A stretch of DNA of 42,057 bases from Actinospineispora acaciae DSM 45401 (GTDB lineage Bacteria > Actinomycetota > Actinomycetes > Mycobacteriales > Pseudonocardiaceae), in NCBI RefSeq assembly GCF_000620785.1, contig NZ_KK211186.1, positions 1 to 42,057 on the forward strand, written 5' to 3'. This document shows positions 18,634 to 26,373 of the stretch, one piece after another. Position 1 is the first letter of the stretch; every line of letters begins with the position of its first letter. The notes beneath the pieces are model-generated. The model ran no database searches. It saw nothing but the letters and a program-made list of their open reading frames with translations, and was not told the DNA's origin. Both the position numbers and the translations under genes were made by a program.

Positions 18634-19738
18634 TGGTGAACAACGGCGGCGTGATGACCCCCAGCCGCAGGCCCACGCTCAGGATGACCACCTCGGTCAC
18701 CCCCCTGGCGTTCATCAGCACACCGATCCGCAGCGCGTCCGGCCAGCTCTCGCCCACCAGCCTCGCGACCACGGCGGCCCCACCGAGCTTGCCCGCCACC
18801 GCGACCACCAGCACCAGCAGCGCCAACAGCCAGTGCACGGCGGTCCCCAGCTGGTCGACCCGGGTGGACAGGCCGACCACCACGAAGAAGATCGGCAGCA
18901 GCACGTTTCCCACCACCGCGTCGAGCTGCCGATGGACGGTCATCCGCCAGGCGCCGTTGCCCGGCATGACCACCCCGGCCAGGAAGGCGCCGAAGACCGT
19001 GTGCACGCCGGCGTGCTCCGCGACCCACGCGCTGAGCACGGTGATGACGACGGCCGCCCAGAGCGGCAGCCGCCGCACCCTACGCAGCAGCGGTCGGACC
19101 ACCACCAGCATGGCCGCGACGTAGCCGGCCGCCAGCAGCACCTTGGCGACGGCCTCGACGGGACCGGCGACGCCGATCAGCGCGACGGCCCCGGCAAGCA
19201 GCAGCCAGGCCACGATGTCGTTGATCGCCGCGCAGGCCAGCGCGACCGAGCCGACCCAGGTGCCGCGCAACCCGCTCTCCGCCAGCAGCCGGGCGAGCAC
19301 CGGCAGCGCGGTCACCGACATCGCCACCGCCAGGAACACCGTGAACGCGGGACGACCGACGGGGGTGGGGAAGACGCCGTAGAGAAGCTGCGCCAACACC
19401 GCCGCCAGCGCCATCGGCAGCAGGATCGTCACCTGGCTGATGGCCACCACCCGGCGGGCCATCGTGCGCACCGCCGCCTGGTTCAGCTCCATGCCGACCA
19501 GCATCATGAAGAAGATCAACCCCACCTGGGCGAGCACCTCGAGCGCGTCGAGGGCCTCGGAGGGGAACAGCGCCGCGTGGAACGCCGGGACCAGCTGACC
19601 CAGCATGCCGGGGCCCAGCACCACCCCGGCGGCGAGCTCGCCGACCACCCGAGGCTGGCCGAGCCGCGCCACCAACGCCCCGACCAGCCGAACCACGAGC
19701 ACGACAACGGCGATGCTGAGCAGCACTGTCGCGCTCAT
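18536..19738 (-). CDS. CPA2-family cation:proton antiporter
   Basis: A 400-residue Na+/H+-exchanger-fold membrane protein with about 12 helices: LGQPRVVGELAAGVVLGP in the first helices, FFMMLVGMELN, SVTALPVLARLLAE, ACAAINDIVAWLLLA (the ND pair of the ion site) and GVLMNARGVTEVVILSVGL. No C-terminal TrkA domain. ATG 19738 follows GGAGG. It is cotranscribed with the adenine phosphoribosyltransferase and converges on the dehydratase gene with a 98-base overlap. The fluorometabolite cluster of Streptomyces cattleya also contains a Na+/H+-antiporter-like gene (flH), so a role in halide, product or pH handling is plausible, but nothing in the sequence shows the transported ion. Confidence 0.9.
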   Translation of the reverse strand: MSATVLLSIAVVVLVVRLVGALVARLGQPRVVGELAAGVVLGPGMLGQLVPAFHAALFPSEALDALEVLAQVGLIFFMMLVGMELNQAAVRTMARRVVAISQVTILLPMALAAVLAQLLYGVFPTPVGRPAFTVFLAVAMSVTALPVLARLLAESGLRGTWVGSVALACAAINDIVAWLLLAGAVALIGVAGPVEAVAKVLLAAGYVAAMLVVVRPLLRRVRRLPLWAAVVITVLSAWVAEHAGVHTVFGAFLAGVVMPGNGAWRMTVHRQLDAVVGNVLLPIFFVVVGLSTRVDQLGTAVHWLLALLVLVVAVAGKLGGAAVVARLVGESWPDALRIGVLMNARGVTEVVILSVGLRLGVITPPLFTIMVGMAIATTLMAVPALRLLDRVPGRSAQRLS

Positions 19739-19753
19739 CTGACCTCCGGCACG

Positions 19754-19780
19754 GGGACCTCACTGGGACCTCACTGGGAC
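19754..19780. repeat. Short tandem repeat at the APRT stop codon
   Basis: GGGACCTCACT is present twice in tandem followed by a partial GGGAC. The stop codon of the adenine phosphoribosyltransferase lies inside the second unit. Likely a slippage duplication between the two genes of this operon. Confidence 0.8.
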
Positions 19781-20319
19781 AGGGAGAGAACCGCCTCCAC
19801 CCGGCTCGACGGACCGAGGCGTGCCCGGCCGCCGAGGTGCACCAACTCGACGATCGCGGCGAACCCCGCGAGCGACGCCACCGACCGCCTGACCAGCTCC
19901 AGCGCCGCGGCCGCGGTCCCTCCCGTCGCCAGCACGTCGTCGACCACCAGCACGCGCCCCGCCCGATCGAGATCGGCGCGCTGCACCTCCAGGACGGCCT
20001 CGCCGTACTCCAGGGCGAACGCGGCGGAGTCCACGGCCCCCGGCAGCTTGCCCGCCTTCCGGGCGAGCAGCAGCGGCCGTCCGGAGGACACCGCCACCAC
20101 CGTGCCGATCGGTATGCCGCGGGCGTCAATAGCGAGCACCGAGTCGAACTGGCCGTCAAACCGGCGGACGATGTCCGCACCCACCGCCGAACGGAGCGCC
20201 GGATCGGCATACACCGGTCCAAGATCGAGAAATTGCACACCCGGCACGGGGAAATCCGTGTACGTTCGCGCGACTGTGCGCAGTCGGCCGCTCACAGTGA
20301 ACGATTCAGATGCCGTCAT
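19771..20319 (-). CDS. apt: Adenine phosphoribosyltransferase
   Basis: A 182-residue type I phosphoribosyltransferase. The PRPP loop is VLVVDDVLATGGT at about residue 120; LLARKAGKLPG and FALEYGEAVLEVQ are typical of adenine-specific enzymes. It makes AMP from adenine and PRPP. Here it would reclaim the adenine that the neighbouring MTAP-type phosphorylase releases from 5'-chloro-5'-deoxyadenosine, and its product returns towards ATP for SAM synthesis. A housekeeping apt in actinobacteria normally sits by relA and secDF, which are absent, supporting a cluster-specific copy. Confidence 0.9.
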   Translation of the reverse strand: MTASESFTVSGRLRTVARTYTDFPVPGVQFLDLGPVYADPALRSAVGADIVRRFDGQFDSVLAIDARGIPIGTVVAVSSGRPLLLARKAGKLPGAVDSAAFALEYGEAVLEVQRADLDRAGRVLVVDDVLATGGTAAAALELVRRSVASLAGFAAIVELVHLGGRARLGPSSRVEAVLSLSQ

Positions 20320-20769
20320 GTGGACGTCACCGTCCTAGCTGTGGATTTTGTGGATAAAGCCCCGTCCCGCGGCCTCCGCACGCGCTGCCACGTTGGGGTA
20401 ACGGCGGGTACGACCTTCCGCCTATAAAGTGTGTCTTCACGCGCAGGCCCTAAGCCTATACTGTCGCTTCAGGTGCCTGATTCGCCGCGTTGATCGAGAT
20501 GGGTGGCCGCGGATAACCGTCACCGTCCGGCTCGCATCGCGCGGGGAAGCTGTCGACCGCCACGCCGACGCACACGCGGAACAGCAGCGATCACGACGGC
20601 ACCCGGACGCACGAGTCCAGCGAACCGATGGGCACAGGACCGGGTCAAGCTCGCCCGGTGGCGCGGCGGGCTCGTGACACGGTCCGTCGGATCAACGCAC
20701 GGGCGGGCGCGGCCGAGGGGGGTCACGACCGTGAGAAATGCGACGGGTGTTACGGAGGTGCGGTTCGAA
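20320..20769. other. 450-base divergent intergenic region, APRT / LuxR regulator
   Basis: No convincing gene. Two adjacent nine-base sequences, TGTGGATTT (20340-20348) and TGTGGATAA (20349-20357), resemble DnaA boxes; the second is an exact reverse complement of TTATCCACA. A TATACT hexamer at 20457-20462 could be a -10 element for the regulator, with only a weak -35 upstream. This would leave a leader of about 300 bases before the regulator start. Confidence 0.4.
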
Positions 20770-21402
20770 ATGAATGGAGACCGGGTAAGCGTCGCGATAG
20801 TTGACGATGAGCCACTGTCGCGCCGCGGTCTCGCCTCGATCATCGATCAGGAGGACGATTTCTCCGTCCTCGCGGACACCGTTTCCGCCGATGCCGCGCG
20901 CACCATCAGTACGTTGTATCCGGATGTTGTCCTGCTGGTCAGCGACGCATCGGCGGCGAAGGTCGTCGCCCAGCTGAGATCCCTTTCCACGGTGTCGCCC
21001 AGGTCGCGCTTCGTCGTTCTCGCCAGCCAGGACGAACCACGCCGCGTGCGACATCTGGTCACGGCGGGTGCGCAGGCATACATTCTGCGTAGCGCGGCAC
21101 CGAGCGAGCTGGTCACGGCGATCAGGGTCGTCAGTGGCGAGAGCGGACGGGTCATGCTGTCGGTTTCGCGCCGGACCGTCCACGCCCTCAACGACGGCGA
21201 CAACACGACGCTGTCCGAGCGGGAGATCGAGGTGCTGGACCTCGTGGCGGCCGGGAAACGCAACGTCGAAATCAGCTCGACCCTCTACATCGCCGAGGGC
21301 ACCGTCAAGAGACATCTGACCAATATCTACGCCAAGCTCGGGGCGACCTCGCGGACCGATGCCATTCGCCGCGCCCGGGAACAGGGGCTGGAACTGCGGT
21401 GA
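20770..21402 (+). CDS. LuxR/NarL-type response regulator lacking the phosphoacceptor Asp
   Basis: A 210-residue regulator with an N-terminal receiver-like domain and a C-terminal LuxR helix-turn-helix (LSEREIEVLDLVAAGKRNVEIS...GTVKRHLTNIYAKLG, ~145-205). The acidic pair Asp12-Asp13 is present, but the phosphoacceptor position reads PDVVLLV (Val57 instead of Asp), and the conserved Lys is Arg in AYILRS. It is therefore likely to act without phosphorylation, perhaps sensing a metabolite. ATG 20770 was chosen after GGAGG eleven bases upstream; GTG 20731 is an alternative. No histidine kinase is nearby. It sits in the middle of the chlorinase cluster, as LuxR-type SalR2 does for chloroethylmalonyl-CoA genes, and is the likely pathway activator. 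Confidence 0.88.
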   Translation: MNGDRVSVAIVDDEPLSRRGLASIIDQEDDFSVLADTVSADAARTISTLYPDVVLLVSDASAAKVVAQLRSLSTVSPRSRFVVLASQDEPRRVRHLVTAGAQAYILRSAAPSELVTAIRVVSGESGRVMLSVSRRTVHALNDGDNTTLSEREIEVLDLVAAGKRNVEISSTLYIAEGTVKRHLTNIYAKLGATSRTDAIRRAREQGLELR

Positions 21403-21410
21403 GTGACGCA

Positions 21411-21770
21411 TCACGCCAGCGGGGCGTAGAAGTAGCTCGTCCGCTCGACTATTCGCGAATGAGCCATAATATAGACGTCGGCGAACTCCACCTCGATGTG
21501 ATCACCACTTTTCAGACGCCCGCTGAGCCGACCCCAACAGGCCGCGCGCCCGCCGTCGACCACGATGCCGGATATGGTGTGGTCTCCCGAGGAGATCAGT
21601 CGCCCGTGCTCGTAGAAGCGAGTGATGGACTCGATCCCGCGCATTTCCTCGAAACCGGGCCGCCGGTACACCGCATCCGGGGTGAACAGGTCGCCGAGCC
21701 GATCCCACTTGCCTGAGTCGATCGTGCTGAAAAGGTCGAGGATTGTGTCGGCGATGCTGGATGACGTCAT
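21411..21770 (-). CDS. SnoaL-like / NTF2-fold small protein
   Basis: A 119-residue protein with the SnoaL-like cone fold: SIADTILDLFSTIDSGKWD helix, LFTPDAVYRRPGFEEMRGIESITRFYE, then strands ending VYIMAHSRIVERTSYFYAP. The fold covers isomerases, cyclases and hydrolases as well as non-catalytic members. Its ATG overlaps the stop of the MTAP-like phosphorylase (ATGA), so it is coexpressed with the second step of the chlorinase pathway. A specific reaction cannot be read from the sequence; possible jobs are sugar ring handling or isomerisation of a pathway intermediate. It converges with the LuxR regulator, eight bases apart. Confidence 0.8.
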   Translation of the reverse strand: MTSSSIADTILDLFSTIDSGKWDRLGDLFTPDAVYRRPGFEEMRGIESITRFYEHGRLISSGDHTISGIVVDGGRAACWGRLSGRLKSGDHIEVEFADVYIMAHSRIVERTSYFYAPLA

Positions 21771-22633
21771 GATCCCACCCGCCGGGTTCGGAAGAGCTCG
21801 ATGCGCTCGCGGGCGCTGGCCGGGAGCGCCGAGGAGTCGGTGAGCACGGCCCCGTCGAGCGCGTGCCAGCACGTGCAGTCCGCCGGCTCGTCACAATCGA
21901 CCGCGAGCTTGGCGATCACGCCCTGCGCGGCGTCGACGTTGCGCCTCATCACCTCCGCGACGGCGTCCGCGCTGACCGGCGCCTCCCCCACCCGCCAACA
22001 GTCGTAGTCCGTGATCAGCGCAAGGACGGCCAGGCACGCGTTCGCCTCCCTGGCGAGCACGGCCTCCGGCGCGGCGGTCATCCCGATCATGCTCAGCTGC
22101 CATCGGCGGTACAGGTTCGACTCCGCGCGCGTGGAGAAGGCCGGGCCGTCGATGCAGCAGTACGCGCCGCCGTCGTGCACCGCCCGCGCGCCACCGCCGG
22201 CGGCCACGAGGGCCGCGCGCAGCCGGGAGCACCACGGCTCGGCCGGCGACACATGGGCGACACAGCCGTCGTCGAAGAACGTCTTCGCCCGGGACCGGGT
22301 CAGATCGACGAGCTGGTCGGGCACGGCCAGCGTGCCGGGTCGCAGCTGCTCCACGAGGCTGCCCACCGCGCTGACGCTGACTATCTGCCGAATCCCGAGG
22401 ACCCGCAGCGCGTAGATGTTGGCCCGGTAGGGCACCGCGGCCGGCGCGAGACGGTGGCGCGAGCCGTGCCTGGGCAGAAACGCGATGCGCCGACCGCCCA
22501 TCGACCCGACGACGATCTCGTCGCTGGGAGCACCGAACGGCGTTTCGACAGAAATTCTTTCGACCTCGGCGAGGTGGCCGAGTCGATAGAGGCCGCTCCC
22601 TCCGATGACCGCAATATCCACCCGTTCGGACAC
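21767..22633 (-). CDS. MTAP-type purine nucleoside phosphorylase (5'-chloro-5'-deoxyadenosine phosphorylase candidate)
   Basis: A 288-residue methylthioadenosine phosphorylase-family enzyme. It contains IGGSGLY near the N-terminus, FLPRHGSRHRLAP with the phosphate-binding residues, TFFDDGCVAHVS, CIDGPAFSTRAESNLYRRW, IGMTAAPEAVLAREA and ITDYDCW; the two Asp of TDYDCW select adenine over hypoxanthine in known MTAPs. It would split 5'-chloro-5'-deoxyadenosine and phosphate into adenine and 5-chloro-5-deoxyribose 1-phosphate, the job of SalT and FlB. GTG 22633 was chosen to give IGGSGLY the normal distance from the start; GTG 22657 is possible. An ordinary MTA-salvage role is the alternative, but the adjacent metK and nearby chlorinase favour the dedicated role. 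Confidence 0.92.
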   Translation of the reverse strand: MSERVDIAVIGGSGLYRLGHLAEVERISVETPFGAPSDEIVVGSMGGRRIAFLPRHGSRHRLAPAAVPYRANIYALRVLGIRQIVSVSAVGSLVEQLRPGTLAVPDQLVDLTRSRAKTFFDDGCVAHVSPAEPWCSRLRAALVAAGGGARAVHDGGAYCCIDGPAFSTRAESNLYRRWQLSMIGMTAAPEAVLAREANACLAVLALITDYDCWRVGEAPVSADAVAEVMRRNVDAAQGVIAKLAVDCDEPADCTCWHALDGAVLTDSSALPASARERIELFRTRRVGS

Positions 22634-22815
22634 CGCGGCAGAACCACCAATAGTCACGCCGGGAACCGTAGCAAGATGGCGGGTTAAAGGGTCTCCCTCG
22701 GACGGCCAGTTATCGACCCCCACCTTCGGTGTAGCGGCATGGTCGAAACGTGGTAGCCGAAATCTGGCGGACGGTGCCCTGCATTCGACCCTTCGAGGCA
22801 TTAACGTCACCCGGT

Positions 22816-23997
22816 ATGCTTTCCCTTGCGGAGAACGAACATCTCTTCACCTCGGAGTCGGTGACCGAAGGCCATCCGGACAAAATCGCGGACCAGATCT
22901 CCGACGCCGTCCTCGACGCCGCGCTGGCCGCCGACGCGGGCTCTCGCGTCGCCTGCGAGACCCTCATCACCACGGGGCTCGTGGTCGTGGCCGGGGAAAT
23001 CACGACCGCGGCGCCCCTCGACATCACCGATGTGGTCCGCCGCACCGTCTGCGCGATCGGCTACGACAACGGCGACTACGGATTCGACGGCAACCACTGC
23101 GCGGTCATGGTCACGCTCGACAAGCAGTCCGCCGACATCGCGCAAGGCGTCGACCGCGCCGGCGCCGGCGACCAAGGAATGATGTTCGGATTCGCCACCC
23201 GGGAGACGCCCGAGCTGATGCCGCTGCCGATCGCGCTCGCCCATCGGCTCTCTCGCCGGCTCACGGCCGTGCGCAAGAACGGCACCTTGCCGTATCTGCG
23301 TCCAGACGGAAAGACCCAGGTGACAGTGCGATACCGCGACGGCGCCCCGGTCGCGGTGGAGAAGGTTCTCCTCTCCGCCCAGCACGCCGAGTGGGTGAGC
23401 ACCGAGCAGATCCGCGACGACCTCTGGCATCACGTCGTCACCCGGGAGATCCCGGCCGAGCTGTACTCCGCCGAGGAGCTGGACGGGAGCTACTACGTCA
23501 ACCCGACCGGCCGGTTCGTTGTCGGTGGCCCGGTCGGCGACGCGGGCCTGACCGGTCGCAAGATCATCGTCGACACCTACGGCGGGTACGCCCGCCACGG
23601 GGGCGGCGCGTTCTCCGGCAAGGACTCCTCCAAGGTCGACCGCTCGGCGGCCTACGCCGCGCGCTATGTCGCCAAGAACCTGGTCGCCGCCGGTCTCGCC
23701 GACACCGTCGAGATCCAGATCGCCTACGCCATCGGCATGGCCCGGCCGCTGTCCCTGCTGGTCGACACCTTCGGCACCGAACGGGTCCCGACCGCCACGA
23801 TCCGCAAGCTCGTGGACGAGCACTTCGACCTGCGCCCCGCCGCGGTCCGCCACCACCTGCGGCTCGACCGGCCCATCTTCCGCAAGACCGCCGCCTACGG
23901 CCATTTCGGCCGCGACGACCCCGACTTCACCTGGGAGCACACCGACAAGGCCGACGCCCTGCGCCACGCGGCGGGCCTCGACGGGGACCCCCGATGA
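22816..23997 (+). CDS. metK: S-adenosylmethionine synthetase
   Basis: A 393-residue SAM synthetase. The start LFTSESVTEGHPDKIADQISDAVLD, the GAGDQGMMFG loop, KTQVTVRY, GGPVGDAGLTGRKIIVDTYGG and GGGAFSGKDSSKVDRSAAY are all diagnostic. It makes SAM from methionine and ATP. ATG 22816 gives the usual N-terminus. Being inside this cluster and followed by an overlapping aldolase gene, it is probably a second, dedicated copy that feeds the halogenase and re-uses the methionine the halogenase releases. It is divergent from the phosphorylase; 22634-22815 is their shared promoter region. Confidence 0.97.
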   Translation: MLSLAENEHLFTSESVTEGHPDKIADQISDAVLDAALAADAGSRVACETLITTGLVVVAGEITTAAPLDITDVVRRTVCAIGYDNGDYGFDGNHCAVMVTLDKQSADIAQGVDRAGAGDQGMMFGFATRETPELMPLPIALAHRLSRRLTAVRKNGTLPYLRPDGKTQVTVRYRDGAPVAVEKVLLSAQHAEWVSTEQIRDDLWHHVVTREIPAELYSAEELDGSYYVNPTGRFVVGGPVGDAGLTGRKIIVDTYGGYARHGGGAFSGKDSSKVDRSAAYAARYVAKNLVAAGLADTVEIQIAYAIGMARPLSLLVDTFGTERVPTATIRKLVDEHFDLRPAAVRHHLRLDRPIFRKTAAYGHFGRDDPDFTWEHTDKADALRHAAGLDGDPR

Positions 23998-24782
23998 CCG
24001 GGGGCGGCGGCGTGCGAGCCGATCTTCGCGCCGAGCTCAGGGACGGCCGGGGGATGCTGGCGACGTTCAGCCTGCTCGGCTGCGCGGAGGTCATCGAGCT
24101 GGTGGCGCTCGCCGGCTTCGACGCCGTGATCCTGGACATGGAGCACGGGCCGTTCGACCTGCAGCAGATGAGCCGCTGCCTGGTGGCGGCGCACCTGCGC
24201 GGCATGCCCGTGATCACGCGGGTGGCCAACGGCGACCCTTCGATGATCGGAAAGGTGCTCGATCTCGGGGCGGACGGGGTGTTGGCCCCGCACATCGGTT
24301 CGGCGGCCGAGGCGCGGGCGCTGGTCGCCGCCGCCCGGTTCGCCCCCGAGGGCGAGCGCGGGGCACACCCGTGGGTACGCGCCGCCGACTTCGACGGCGC
24401 CTCGGGCGGCAGTGCCGCCGGGTGGTTCGCGGACGCCAACTCCCGCGCGGCGGTCCTCGCGATGGTCGAGGGTGCCGACGCGCTGCACAACCTGGAGGAG
24501 ATCGTGCACGTCACCGGGCTGGACGCGGTGTTCCTGGGCCCGGTGGATCTCGCGCAGGCCCTCGGCGTGCCCGGTCAGCCCGATCACGAGCTGGTGGTCT
24601 CCGCGCTCACCCGCGCGCGGGCGGTCGCCGCCGAGGCCGGGCTGGCCACCGCCGTGTTCGCGGCCAGCCCGGAGCGCGCCAGGTCGTGGCTCGACAAGGG
24701 CCTGGGGCTGGTGGCCTACGGCGTCGACAGCAAGCTGATCCTGGACGGCCTGCGGTCGGCACGGGACCGAGGCCGCCCGTGA
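23994..24782 (+). CDS. HpcH/HpaI-family aldolase
   Basis: A 262-residue class II pyruvate aldolase-like TIM barrel. AGFDAVILDMEHGPFD carries the metal-site glutamate region, PVITRVANGD the substrate Arg, DLGADGVLAPHI the central strand, and DAVFLGPVDLAQALGVPG the C-terminal family motif. These enzymes reversibly cleave 4-hydroxy-2-oxo acids to pyruvate and an aldehyde. Its ATG overlaps the metK stop (ATGA), so the two are coupled. Acting on 5-chloro-4-hydroxy-2-oxopentanoate, it would yield pyruvate and chloroacetaldehyde, a step absent from the known salinosporamide route; in the other direction it could extend a chlorinated aldehyde. Substrate is inference. Confidence 0.9.
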   Translation: MTGGGGVRADLRAELRDGRGMLATFSLLGCAEVIELVALAGFDAVILDMEHGPFDLQQMSRCLVAAHLRGMPVITRVANGDPSMIGKVLDLGADGVLAPHIGSAAEARALVAAARFAPEGERGAHPWVRAADFDGASGGSAAGWFADANSRAAVLAMVEGADALHNLEEIVHVTGLDAVFLGPVDLAQALGVPGQPDHELVVSALTRARAVAAEAGLATAVFAASPERARSWLDKGLGLVAYGVDSKLILDGLRSARDRGRP

Positions 24783-24795
24783 CGCGGGCTCGGTG

Positions 24796-25560
24796 CTACT
24801 GGGCGAGATAGCCGCCGTCGACCGGCACCACGGCGCCGGTCACGAACGACGCGGCGTCCGACGCCAGGAACCCGATGACCTCGGCCACCTCGTTCGCGGT
24901 GCCGAGCCTGCCCAGGGGGTGGGCCGCCGCCATGCTCTCCAGGTACTCCGGTCCGCCCGGCTCGTCCTTCAGCCGGGCGACCCGCTCGGTGAGGATCGTG
25001 CCCGGCGCGACCGCGTTGACCCGGATCCCGTACGGGGCGCACTCGACCGCGAGGTGCTTTGTCAGCCCCGTCGCCACGAACTTCGCCGGCCCGTACGCGG
25101 CCTGCCTGCGCTGGCCAGCCAGCCCGGAGATCGACGACACGCACACGATCGCGCCGGCGCCGGCCGGGATCATGTGTGAGAGCGCGTACTTGCAGGTCAG
25201 GAACATGCCGCGACCGTCGACCGCCATCACCTCGTCCCACGCCCCCGGCGAGGTCTCCAACACGTCGCCCAGCGGGATGATCCCGGCGTTGGCGACCAGG
25301 ACGTCGACGGCGCCGAACTCCCGCGCCGCGGTCTCGATCATCCTTCGGGCATCCGCCGGGTCGGACACGTCACCGTGGACGATGCGGATCGCGCCGGCGG
25401 CCGAGCTCAGTCCCGCCTCGAGATCGGCCAGTCCGTCGGAGTTGACGTCCGTGGCAACCACCCGCGCGCCCCGGGCGGCGAACAGGCACGCCGTGGCGCG
25501 CCCGATGCCGCTGGCCGCGCCGGTGACGACGACAGTGCGCGCGGTGGACGATGCACTCAC
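24796..25560 (-). CDS. Short-chain dehydrogenase/reductase (SalM-like role)
   Basis: A 254-residue classical SDR: cofactor loop TGAASGIGRA, Asp39 in VVATDVNSDG indicating NAD preference, NAGIIPLG, catalytic Ser-Tyr-Lys with SSISG and YGPAK, and the C-terminal VTGAVVPVDGG. GTG 25560 follows GAGGAGG. Last gene of the operon that starts with the halogenase. The expected job is oxidation of 5-chloro-5-deoxyribose to 5-chlororibono-lactone, catalysed by the SDR SalM in Salinispora. Other sugar or alcohol substrates are possible. Confidence 0.9.
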   Translation of the reverse strand: MSASSTARTVVVTGAASGIGRATACLFAARGARVVATDVNSDGLADLEAGLSSAAGAIRIVHGDVSDPADARRMIETAAREFGAVDVLVANAGIIPLGDVLETSPGAWDEVMAVDGRGMFLTCKYALSHMIPAGAGAIVCVSSISGLAGQRRQAAYGPAKFVATGLTKHLAVECAPYGIRVNAVAPGTILTERVARLKDEPGGPEYLESMAAAHPLGRLGTANEVAEVIGFLASDAASFVTGAVVPVDGGYLAQ

Positions 25561-25569
25561 CGGCCCTCC

Positions 25570-26373
25570 TCACACGAAGTGCGTGGTCAGCATGGGCTGG
25601 CCGGTGCACTCGATCTGCAGGCAGTCACCCTTGGCCACCGGGAACGCCCTGCCCAGGGAGCCCGACAGCACCAGCTGGCCCGGCTCCAGCGCGACCCCGT
25701 GGCTGGTCAGCTTGTTCGCCAGCCAGGCGACCGCCCGCGCGGGCCCGCCCAGCGCCGCCGATCCGGTCGCCTCCACCACGGCGCGCCCGTTCAACCGGAC
25801 GATCATGCCGACGGTCCGCAGGTTCATCGTCCGCAGCCGAGGGTCCCACCGCCCGTGCGCGAGCCCGCCGTAGGAGGCGTTGTCCGCGATGGTGTCGAAC
25901 AGCGAGATCTTCCAGTCCTTGATCCGGCTGTCGACGACCTCCACCGCCGCCGCGACCGCGTCCGTCGCCGCCAGCACCTGCTGCGCCGTGACGTGCGGCC
26001 CCACCAGCCCGCGGCCGAGCAGGAAGGCGAGCTCGCCCTCCACCCTCGGCTGGATGAAGGTCGACACCGGCATCTCCGCGACGCCACGGCGGGCCTCGAA
26101 CACCCGCGAGGTCAGGACGCTGCCGTAGTCCGGCTCGTCCACCCCCATCTGCTCCTGCATCGCGAGGCTGGTCAGACCGATCTTGTGGCCCACCACGCGG
26201 TCGCCGCCGGCCACGCGCTGGCCGGTCCACCTGGCCTGTACCGCGTACGCGAGATCCGGGTCCGCCGGTTCGGCGAGGCCGTTCAGCGGGTCGATGGGGT
26301 GCCCGTCCTCCCAGGCCCTGCCCAGGTCGGCGGCCAGCCGGTCGACGAGCGCCGAATCGTGTCCGATCGTCAC
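25570..26373 (-). CDS. 2-oxopent-4-enoate hydratase / 4-oxalocrotonate decarboxylase-family enzyme
   Basis: A 267-residue MhpD/FAH-superfamily protein. HKIGLTS, FIQPRVEGELAFLLG (metal-binding Glu pair), VEVVDSRIKDWK, DNASYGG and LSGSLGRAFPVAKGD are typical. Relatives add water to 2-hydroxypenta-2,4-dienoate giving 4-hydroxy-2-oxopentanoate, or decarboxylate oxalocrotonate. The known product differs from the predicted chlorinated pathway acid only by the chlorine at C5, so this enzyme could dehydrate 5-chloro-4-hydroxy-2-oxopentanoate. GTG 26373 overlaps the preceding stop (GTGA). Encoded with a related, ligand-less partner. Confidence 0.9.
   Translation of the reverse strand: MTIGHDSALVDRLAADLGRAWEDGHPIDPLNGLAEPADPDLAYAVQARWTGQRVAGGDRVVGHKIGLTSLAMQEQMGVDEPDYGSVLTSRVFEARRGVAEMPVSTFIQPRVEGELAFLLGRGLVGPHVTAQQVLAATDAVAAAVEVVDSRIKDWKISLFDTIADNASYGGLAHGRWDPRLRTMNLRTVGMIVRLNGRAVVEATGSAALGGPARAVAWLANKLTSHGVALEPGQLVLSGSLGRAFPVAKGDCLQIECTGQPMLTTHFV

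Noticed and set aside
17571..20338. Long plus-strand frames across the dehydratase, antiporter and APRT
   Set aside because: Out of frame with or antisense to genes with clear conserved motifs; His/Gln/Arg-rich translation.
20429..20677. Short plus-strand frame before the LuxR gene
   Set aside because: No ribosome-binding site, no motif and low-complexity translation; more likely leader or promoter DNA.
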